Below the pieces are notes generated by a model. The model was not told where the DNA came from and made no database searches. It saw only the letters and a list, made by a program, of their open reading frames with translations. This document shows positions 25,888 through 32,396 of a DNA stretch of 64,000 nucleotides, piece by piece (position 1 is the stretch's first letter; each line of letters starts with the position of its first letter). Position numbers and translations under genes: made by a program. The stretch comes from Candidatus Albibeggiatoa sp. nov. NOAA (GTDB lineage: Bacteria > Pseudomonadota > Gammaproteobacteria > Beggiatoales > Beggiatoaceae): positions 1 through 64,000 of the forward strand of contig JAOXRS010000173.1 in assembly GCA_025800385.1 (NCBI GenBank), given 5' to 3'.

Positions 25888-26127
25888 CTAAACGATACAG
25901 ATCACTTTCACCACGTGTTGTTCATGCAAAATTTGATATACAACACAATGTTGCGCGATGATGGTTTGACTATATGCACCTGCCAAATCCCCTACTAATT
26001 CAGTACCTTCATTGGGATTTGCCATTACATCATGAAGTGTTTGCTCTAGCTCTGTTTGAAAGCCTTGTTCAGTCAGTTGTTGCTTATTTTGCAATGCTGC
26101 AGCGGTATAAACAATTGACCAACTCAT
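25888..26127 (-). CDS. Txe/YoeB-family toxin, probably inactive
   Basis: RelE-fold ribosome-dependent mRNA interferase family: WSIVYTAAALQNKQQL, NPNEGTELVGDLAGAYS, QHCVVYQI. YoeB enzymes use an Arg in the motif HRLVY and a C-terminal His-Tyr. Here the Arg is Cys (HCVVY) and the protein ends VVKVICIV, before the HY would come; the Arg pair after AYS is also gone (SQTII). It is therefore probably a dead toxin or antitoxin-titrating remnant. The ATG overlaps the antitoxin stop (ATGA), as in intact modules. Confidence 0.75.
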   Translation of the reverse strand: MSWSIVYTAAALQNKQQLTEQGFQTELEQTLHDVMANPNEGTELVGDLAGAYSQTIIAQHCVVYQILHEQHVVKVICIV

Positions 26128-26366
26128 GTGCGATCATCCTGACATTGTTCTAAGCTGGTTTGTAAGCCTTGTTGAATTTGTGCTTTAATCTCTGGATTCG
26201 AAGATAAATATAAAGTTTGTTGCATTGCCCACCAATCACGTTCTGAAATTAAGACCGCATTTTTTGATTTGCCTTGAATCATGACAGGCTCATGGTTTGT
26301 ATTAACTTCGTCGACCAAGCGATAAAGGTTTTGATGGGCTTTGTTTAGTGGTTGAATATTCATCAT
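26124..26366 (-). CDS. YefM/Phd-family antitoxin
   Basis: Eighty residues with the Phd/YefM pattern: an N-terminal DNA-binding half (LNKAHQNLYRLVDEVN, PVMIQGKSKNAVLIS) and a toxin-binding C-terminal half (ERDWWAMQQTLYLSSNPEI, LQTSLEQCQD). Such proteins repress their own operon and neutralise the partner toxin. Two ATGs in tandem start the frame. It overlaps the YoeB-like gene by four bases. Confidence 0.85.
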   Translation of the reverse strand: MMNIQPLNKAHQNLYRLVDEVNTNHEPVMIQGKSKNAVLISERDWWAMQQTLYLSSNPEIKAQIQQGLQTSLEQCQDDRT

Positions 26367-26591
26367 GACAACTATTTAGATAAGAGAAGTGATTGTATTG
26401 TGCTTAAAAACGCTGTGTATGAAAAGCTATTATAGTGAACTTCTTAGAAAATGTTAGAGGAGAAATAGGGAGCGGGTTATTTTTAGGGTTTATCAATCTG
26501 TATAAATGACACGTCGGTTGTATTCCCACTTTATTTGCGGGAACACAAGGACATCCTGATAACTAATAATCGATTACTGCTTGAATGATTA

Positions 26592-27140
26592 TTACTTAGA
26601 TGGATTGAAAGGGAATGATGAATGGTGAACATTAATCAAAAGTTGGCCATCTTCACCACGAACATAGCCAAAAGTGAATTCAACTTTAGCTTCTGTGCCT
26701 GTATTAGCATCTGTGAAGAAGTAATTACCCATCGCAACAGCAGAGTCTGCATCAATAATAATGCCCGCATTTTCAAATCGAACAGCTGACCATGGTTTTA
26801 AGGCAAAGCCGTTATCTTCAGGTACGACACCAGACACAAAATATGAAAGTGCATCAGATTCTGAAAGACGGAATTGTTGTGCAGCTGCTTTAGTTGGTTT
26901 GAAAAGTACTGTGCCTTCGTCATAACCGTAAAGGGTATCTACATGATTAGCTGCTATAGCTTTATAGTCTTCTTTGTTGGTAAAAGCATTACCAATAGCA
27001 ACAATACCATCACCCCATGTCTTTTGGGCTTTAAGTACTTCTGCTTCTGTAATAGGGCTGACTGCTGACTCACCAGCATAAGTGGCGTTGCCTGCAAGTA
27101 AAAAGAGTAAGCTGGTTGTAGTAAGAATAGCTTTTTTCAT
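26592..27140 (-). CDS. Secreted NTF2-like protein (often named phosphoribosyl-AMP cyclohydrolase-like)
   Basis: Signal peptide MKKAILTTTSLLFLLAGNATYA, then a single ~155-residue domain with an NTF2/SnoaL-like pattern: ITEAEVLKAQKTWGDGIVAIG, HVDTLYGYDEGTVLFKPTKA, AVAMGNYFFTD, VEFTFGYVRGEDGQLLINVHHSSFPF. Relatives are commonly given a phosphoribosyl-AMP cyclohydrolase name in databases, but no catalytic Cys pattern of HisI is present, so that name should not be trusted. The protein is periplasmic or exported; ligand unknown. A long structured leader precedes it. Confidence 0.7.
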   Translation of the reverse strand: MKKAILTTTSLLFLLAGNATYAGESAVSPITEAEVLKAQKTWGDGIVAIGNAFTNKEDYKAIAANHVDTLYGYDEGTVLFKPTKAAAQQFRLSESDALSYFVSGVVPEDNGFALKPWSAVRFENAGIIIDADSAVAMGNYFFTDANTGTEAKVEFTFGYVRGEDGQLLINVHHSSFPFNPSK

Positions 27141-27168
27141 AGTAGTATCTTTAAAATTATGATTTTTT

Positions 27169-27327
27169 CTGATGAAACAATCGTTTTACATCCATGCGTA
27201 AACGCTCTTCATCAGGCTTTTCACACTCTGTAGATTAAATATGCTAAACGCTGAGTGTGTTCACGTTTAACAGTAAGACCCCACGGATAACCTCCATAAA
27301 GCCTTAAACGAGCAACATCTTAGCATA
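27169..27327 (-). ncRNA. Candidate structured 5' leader (riboswitch-like) of the NTF2-like gene
   Basis: Read on the minus strand, an 8-bp perfect outer helix TATGCTAA/TTAGCATA (plus 27320-27327 with 27240-27247) encloses TGTT/AACA and a perfect 7-bp CGTTTAA/TTAAACG helix (27304-27310 with 27264-27270), with a small inner region around GGAGGTTATCC. Downstream, CACACTC inside the first structure can instead pair with GAGTGTG (27253-27259 with 27222-27228), an alternative fold. A third stem CTGATGAA/TTCATCAG (27208-27215 with 27169-27176) lies just before the gene. It matches no riboswitch class I recognise. The rest of the 356-bp gap to 27496 shows no gene. Confidence 0.5.
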
Positions 27328-27496
27328 GCTATTCATTGGGCGCAGTCAAAATTAGATGTGAAAAAATCCCTTAAATAAATGGCATTATTTTTTTATTAAG
27401 GTGGTATGAAAGCCAAGATTACGATAATTTTTATACTTCACAATAATATAGGTGTTGAGCCTTAATTTTTAAGATACATAAACTTGAAATAGCTAA

Positions 27497-27898
27497 ATGA
27501 TGGAGAATGAGATAAATATGCGATTCCATGACTATCAGCTTGAAGGTTATAGCGTTTTAGATAGAGGTAAAACTATCAATTTGCACCTCGTTTATGATTA
27601 TGAAGATAGAGATATAGATAATAGCTATATTAGTTTTTCAGATGTTGTGCTGTATCATTTTATCCATACTTATGAAGCCATAATTATCGACATTGAAGAA
27701 ATACCATTATCTGAATATTTGCATTCCATTGCTGAAGAGCTTACAGAATGGAGGAAATGGCATGGGCTTAAATACTGGGAGTCAGATTTAACTACGTATA
27801 TTACTAAGCTAGAAAGTATGAATTTGCGAGCATGGGAAATAACATCCGCTATCGGTTTTTATGGCTTTATCATCGCTAAAGAAATAGCAAGCGATTAA
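27497..27898 (+). CDS. Hypothetical protein
   Basis: Not recognised. About 133 residues, acidic, no signal or membrane segment: a beta-rich first half (FHDYQLEGYSVLDRGKTINL, HLVYDYEDRDIDNSYISFSD) and a helical second half (IAEELTEWRKWHGLKYWE, ESMNLRAWEITSAIG). The size, acidity and lone position are reminiscent of immunity-type proteins, but there is no toxin nearby, so this is only an impression. It starts at ATG 27497, with in-frame ATGs at 27500 and 27518, and ends 59 bases before rsgA on the same strand. Confidence 0.55.
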   Translation: MMENEINMRFHDYQLEGYSVLDRGKTINLHLVYDYEDRDIDNSYISFSDVVLYHFIHTYEAIIIDIEEIPLSEYLHSIAEELTEWRKWHGLKYWESDLTTYITKLESMNLRAWEITSAIGFYGFIIAKEIASD

Positions 27899-27956
27899 AA
27901 AGTGTCAATATGAAATATGCAGACTGGAAAACGGAAACATCTTTAAATAGTTTGCT

Positions 27957-29042
27957 ATGAATCGAGATATAAAAAATATGGATAACTTGGAAAAAATAGG
28001 GTTTAGTGCTTGGTTTCAAAATGAGCTTGATGCTGACAAAGCGGCTGCGCATGACATTGCTCGAGTTATTGCAGTACATAAAGACCGATATATTATCACC
28101 AATGGTCGGGGAGACATGTTTGCAGAACTCTCAGGCAACCTACTCTATACCACAGATTCAGCCACCGAGTTGCCAACGACAGGAGATTGGGTTTACGCGG
28201 ATTTTTATGACGACGATACACATGCAATTATCCACAGTGTCATGCCCAGAAAAACCTTACTCAAAAGAAAAGCCGCAGGTAAATTGATTGACTTCCAGTT
28301 GATTGCAGCCAATATTGACGTTGCCCTCATTATGCAATCCGCTAATGATAACTTTAATTTGAGAAGATTAGAACGTTACTTAGTCATGGTCAATGAAAGC
28401 GGCATTACACCTATTATTTTACTAAGCAAGTGTGATCTTATTTCACAAGATGAAATAGATTCAATTAAACACGACATCTTAAACGTTGCTCCTCAAGTCA
28501 CTATCTTAGCCTTTAGTAGTTTAACGGGAGATCATCTTGAGGTGATTAGAAATACCTTGTTACAAGGCTATACCTACTGTTTACTCGGTTCATCGGGCGT
28601 AGGCAAAACAACATTACTCAATAACATTTTGGGTAATCAACAATTTAAAACCCAAGAAGTCAGTAAAAAACAAAGCAAAGGTAAACACACCACAACCAGC
28701 CGTGAATTGATACAACTAGAAAATGGCGCGATGTTGATAGATACCCCCGGAATGCGGGAGCTGGGTAATATGTCCGTTGATACAGGTATTGACGAAACGT
28801 TTTCCGACATCATCGAGCTTGCCCAAAACTGTAAATTCAGTGATTGCTCCCACACCAATGAGAAAGGTTGTGCAATATTAGCAGCGATAAAAGCGGGAAA
28901 ACTATCTCAACAACGCTATGAAAATTACATGAAAATAAAAAAAGAATCCGAATTCAACGAAATGTCTTACGTTGAAAAACGGAAAAAAGACAAAGACTTT
29001 GGAAGAATGGTCAAATCAGTTCTTAAAAGCAAAAACAGATAA
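27957..29042 (+). CDS. rsgA: Ribosome small subunit-dependent GTPase A (RsgA)
   Basis: Circularly permuted GTPase that checks late 30S maturation. An OB-fold N-terminus (RVIAVHKDRYIITNGRGDM, TTGDWVYADF) precedes the permuted G domain: G4 LLSKCDLIS, G1 LLGSSGVGKTTLLN, switch region GKHTTTSREL, G3 IDTPGMREL. The zinc knuckle CKFSDCSHTNEKGCAI supplies the usual Cys-His ligands. Length 361 fits the longer RsgA paralogs. ATG 27975 within the frame is a possible alternative start. It converges with the sulfotransferase fusion, 10 bases away. Confidence 0.93.
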   Translation: MNRDIKNMDNLEKIGFSAWFQNELDADKAAAHDIARVIAVHKDRYIITNGRGDMFAELSGNLLYTTDSATELPTTGDWVYADFYDDDTHAIIHSVMPRKTLLKRKAAGKLIDFQLIAANIDVALIMQSANDNFNLRRLERYLVMVNESGITPIILLSKCDLISQDEIDSIKHDILNVAPQVTILAFSSLTGDHLEVIRNTLLQGYTYCLLGSSGVGKTTLLNNILGNQQFKTQEVSKKQSKGKHTTTSRELIQLENGAMLIDTPGMRELGNMSVDTGIDETFSDIIELAQNCKFSDCSHTNEKGCAILAAIKAGKLSQQRYENYMKIKKESEFNEMSYVEKRKKDKDFGRMVKSVLKSKNR

Positions 29043-29052
29043 TTCTGTATTT

Positions 29053-31983
29053 TCATAAATTTAAGTTTAGATTTTTTAGCTTATCCAATTGCTTGGTTTT
29101 ATTACATATATCAGCTTCACAATATTGTAAGCAGTGCTGAATCTGTCGGCAGAGCTGTGGATGTTGTTTTAGAAGCTGTTTGAGCTTTTGTGTTTCTAAC
29201 ATAGCATAAGAGTTGAAAGCAGTTAAAAATGTTTGACACGTTTTAACATCTAGCTCCAATATTTGCTTTGATACGAAATTCAATAACCATTCTGGTGAAC
29301 CTTGCTCATGTTGTAATGGCATAGTTGGCATTATTACCTGGCGGCCTGATTGATTAGTATATTGATTGAATAAGGTTTGAATATCGCTAATAAAAACTTC
29401 ACTTCCATACTGCTCCGCAATTTTTTTGAGGGCTTGACGTTTTCGTTGTAAAGCTATTTCATCTTGTGCAAGTTTCTCTAATTGTTTAGGTAATGCTCGA
29501 ATCGCCTGCTCTGTCTCAGCACAAATAATAACAGCTTGTTCCCAAAGTAATTGCTCTATAGGTGGTAAATAGGTATCTGCTAGAACGACTGGAATCACCC
29601 CCATCGCAATGGCTTCCCACAGGTGAATAGAATTAGAGCCTGTACCTGAAGGGCAGAGTGCAAAGATACTCTGCTGCATTATTTGTTGGAATACGGGGCT
29701 TTGGTAATCGGTTTGTTGCCCAGCTTGCTGATCCCCTTCTTTAGTTTGTTTTTCATAAACAATTGCTTCATAGTGCCATTGCTCATGAAATTTAATATAA
29801 CCTTTAGGATGGTTGGTAAGGATGCCAAAAATAAGATTTCTTGTATGAGATAAGTCATGCTGATTGGCTCTTGCCCCAATAAAAGAAAATAAATATTTTT
29901 TTTCTAGTGCCTGTTTTTCTAAGCTAATAGCCTGAACGGGATAAAGTGGAAATGGGTGAATACGAATATGTGGATATTTTGGCAAGCTAAATTGGTCTTT
30001 TGTTGCATGAGCCCAAAATATATCAGTAATGCCCACTGTATGGAACAAGTCTTGAAAACGTAACATTGAAACATGCTGGCATACTGTTACCACTTTTGAA
30101 TATTGATGCAGTGAAGGCTTAAAACTATTAAGTTTGCTTTCTAGTTCAATATTGTTTTTAGGCGTACGGGTTTTCTTATCGATTAATGTTGCCCAAGGAA
30201 AACCAAAATAAGCAATGTTTTCTACTTCTGGCAATAGTTGTTTGGCTTTATTGAAAGCATGTTGCTCTGTAATAGCTGGATATTGCCAATCTGCATCATG
30301 TCCATATAAATTTGCTTTAGTGTGCAATGTGCAGGTTTGGTTATGGATATTGTCAATATCGTAGTTAAAATTATTAAAATCATCCAAATATATCTGTTTT
30401 ACAAGCTCGATTTCTCTGGATGTATAATATTGATTAAGATAGGAATTTGCATCAGTACGAGGGTATCGTAAGGCATTTTTTGATGGGAAGGGCAAATCAC
30501 TGCCTAATTGTTTTAGTACATACCCACCATCTTGCTCTAACTGCTCAAAGTATCCAATAAAGTCGTAATCAACAATATTTGGTTGAGTAATCTGAGTTTG
30601 AGGCAGCCAGTGCCGATCTTTAATTCTATGGCTTTTAGACAGGTGCAACCAACTTAGAAACCCAAAAAAGTTAACGCCTGTTTCAGTAGGTAAATTTGTT
30701 TCAATAAAGCTTTCTATTTCTGTATAAACCTTAAAGTAATACTGGTGTGCTGATAATATTTCAAAATCAGTTCCTTTCTCAATATCAGTAAAAGGTTCAA
30801 TTTTATTTTTATATGCAGATAAGGCTCTGGAGTATGGGTTACGCACAAAAGTATATTTTTTGATATTTTTATCTTTGAGTATTTGCTCTTTTTCCAGTAT
30901 GTCTGACAAAAAAGTAAGTTGATTATTCTGTTTATTATGAACACCACGTGAGTTACGCCAATCTTCTTTTCCATCAAGGAATCGACAAAGGCTTTTCCAA
31001 GTAGTACAAGCAATTTTAGGCACATAAACAAAGATTGCTTGTTGCTTTTCAAGCCATATTGAATATTCAAATAAGAACTTTTTATCAACATCCTTTTCGG
31101 TATTATTTTTTGGTTTAGGCTGTGTTTGAGTTGAATTGGGGCTATCCAATGTATGAGTAGAAGCACTTTTTACAGGTTGCATTTTGTCAGACATACCTGT
31201 TTGAGGACATTGTTTAGGCATGTAGTGTGACTGATTTGTAACAGGTTTTTGTGCATCACTAATTAAAAAATGGGGTTTTGTATTATCGTTTATGCTTAAT
31301 TGTTGGGTTGCTTCTTTTGTTGGGTTATCACTGTATGGGATGGATAATATGTGCTTAATTTGCTCAGCTGAGTAGTTTGCACCAATAAAATTAAATAGGG
31401 CTTTTAACTTATCTCCATTGGCAACAACGTCTTCATAGCAAATTTGAAAACAATTAGGGTGATGATGAGTGTATTGATCAAAAAATTGCTCTAGCTTTAC
31501 TATTTTTTTTCTGGCCTGTTGAGGTTTTTTCCACCAGCTATTTTTTAGAGCATCATCAATGTTACATGTATTAAAGATAAACGCTGGATTTGGGAATATT
31601 TTATTCAGGAAATCAAGATACTCTGTTAATTCCGCTTTATCTATACCAATGTATCTAATTTCTTTAAAACCATAGCATTGAATGGTTGAATCAGATATTT
31701 TATCTGCTAACAGCATATCTTTTACTAAATGTTGCATATGTGTCAAAAGATGTTCTTCATCAATAGCACTAATACCATACCAAGGGCTACTTGAGCGATG
31801 TGAATAAGTTATTCGCTTATTTTTATTATGCACAAGCTTTTTATACATTTGAAATAAATGAAAAATAGCATTCTCATTTTCACCCCGAATAAGGCAGCCA
31901 TCTACAGAGTTTAAAATATCCTGTAGTAACGTAGAACCACTTCTACCATAGGTAATAATCAATATTGAACTAAATTTCATCAT
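29053..31983 (-). CDS. Three-domain fusion: sulfotransferase, sulfotransferase-2, exostosin-like glycosyltransferase
   Basis: Very large cytoplasmic enzyme (976 residues). Residues 1-~225: PAPS-dependent sulfotransferase with the phosphosulfate loop TYGRSGSTLLQD and RGENENAIFH. Residues ~305-560: a second, carbohydrate sulfotransferase-like domain with VYVPKIACTTWKSL and the 3'-phosphate motif FVRNPYSRALSAY. Residues ~600-900: exostosin-like region with FSFIGARANQHDLSHTR, FALCPSGTGSNSIHLWEAIAMGVIPVV. A low-complexity Pro/Ser/Gln linker separates the first two. No signal or membrane segment. The fusion suggests it sulfates and extends a surface glycan. Last gene of the minus-strand glycan cluster. 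Confidence 0.8.
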   Translation of the reverse strand: MMKFSSILIITYGRSGSTLLQDILNSVDGCLIRGENENAIFHLFQMYKKLVHNKNKRITYSHRSSSPWYGISAIDEEHLLTHMQHLVKDMLLADKISDSTIQCYGFKEIRYIGIDKAELTEYLDFLNKIFPNPAFIFNTCNIDDALKNSWWKKPQQARKKIVKLEQFFDQYTHHHPNCFQICYEDVVANGDKLKALFNFIGANYSAEQIKHILSIPYSDNPTKEATQQLSINDNTKPHFLISDAQKPVTNQSHYMPKQCPQTGMSDKMQPVKSASTHTLDSPNSTQTQPKPKNNTEKDVDKKFLFEYSIWLEKQQAIFVYVPKIACTTWKSLCRFLDGKEDWRNSRGVHNKQNNQLTFLSDILEKEQILKDKNIKKYTFVRNPYSRALSAYKNKIEPFTDIEKGTDFEILSAHQYYFKVYTEIESFIETNLPTETGVNFFGFLSWLHLSKSHRIKDRHWLPQTQITQPNIVDYDFIGYFEQLEQDGGYVLKQLGSDLPFPSKNALRYPRTDANSYLNQYYTSREIELVKQIYLDDFNNFNYDIDNIHNQTCTLHTKANLYGHDADWQYPAITEQHAFNKAKQLLPEVENIAYFGFPWATLIDKKTRTPKNNIELESKLNSFKPSLHQYSKVVTVCQHVSMLRFQDLFHTVGITDIFWAHATKDQFSLPKYPHIRIHPFPLYPVQAISLEKQALEKKYLFSFIGARANQHDLSHTRNLIFGILTNHPKGYIKFHEQWHYEAIVYEKQTKEGDQQAGQQTDYQSPVFQQIMQQSIFALCPSGTGSNSIHLWEAIAMGVIPVVLADTYLPPIEQLLWEQAVIICAETEQAIRALPKQLEKLAQDEIALQRKRQALKKIAEQYGSEVFISDIQTLFNQYTNQSGRQVIMPTMPLQHEQGSPEWLLNFVSKQILELDVKTCQTFLTAFNSYAMLETQKLKQLLKQHPQLCRQIQHCLQYCEADICNKTKQLDKLKNLNLNL

Positions 31984-32004
31984 ATTTTCAAAAATAGATA
32001 TACA

Positions 32005-32386
32005 TTATAAAGTTGCAAGCATCTGATACAAACCTTGCTCTAATGACCAATTTGGCATCCAGCTAAGTTCATGTTGAACCAGAGATATTGTCAGCCTGTG
32101 AGTGGCATATTTTCCTGAGTAACGTTGATTGACAAATGAAGTATTAGAAGTTGTTTGTAGTGTATTAATTAAATCCACACGTCACCGGATCCATCACTAA
32201 TATATTTACACCGACAATATCTGTCACATACATAAAATCTATCATTTGTTTCCCATCACCAAAAATTGTAATTAGGGTCTGATTGTTTAACTTATCTATA
32301 AAAATAGAAATCACACTGGAATAAGAGGATTTTATCTCACCATCAATATTGAAATCGCAAAGACCAATATGAAATATGTTACCCAT
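32005..32386 (-). pseudogene. NAD-dependent nucleotide-sugar epimerase remnant
   Basis: Upper part reads YSSVISIFIDKLNN, TIFGDGKQMIDFMYVTDIV, the substrate-side motif of UDP-glucose epimerase-type SDR proteins, then stops at 32165. In another frame from about 32165 to the TAA at 32005 the C-terminus continues (LTISLVQHELSWMPNWSLEQGLYQMLATL, here broken as HELSWMPNWSLEQGLYQ). The Rossmann N-terminus with GxxGxxG and YxxxK is missing, and about 50 central residues are lost. Clearly a decayed gene lying inside the glycan cluster. Confidence 0.8.
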
Positions 32387-32396
32387 AATATAAAAA

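Noticed and set aside
26592..27140. HisI phosphoribosyl-AMP cyclohydrolase
   Set aside because: There is a signal peptide and no HisI metal or catalytic Cys motif; the database name for this family is probably an error.
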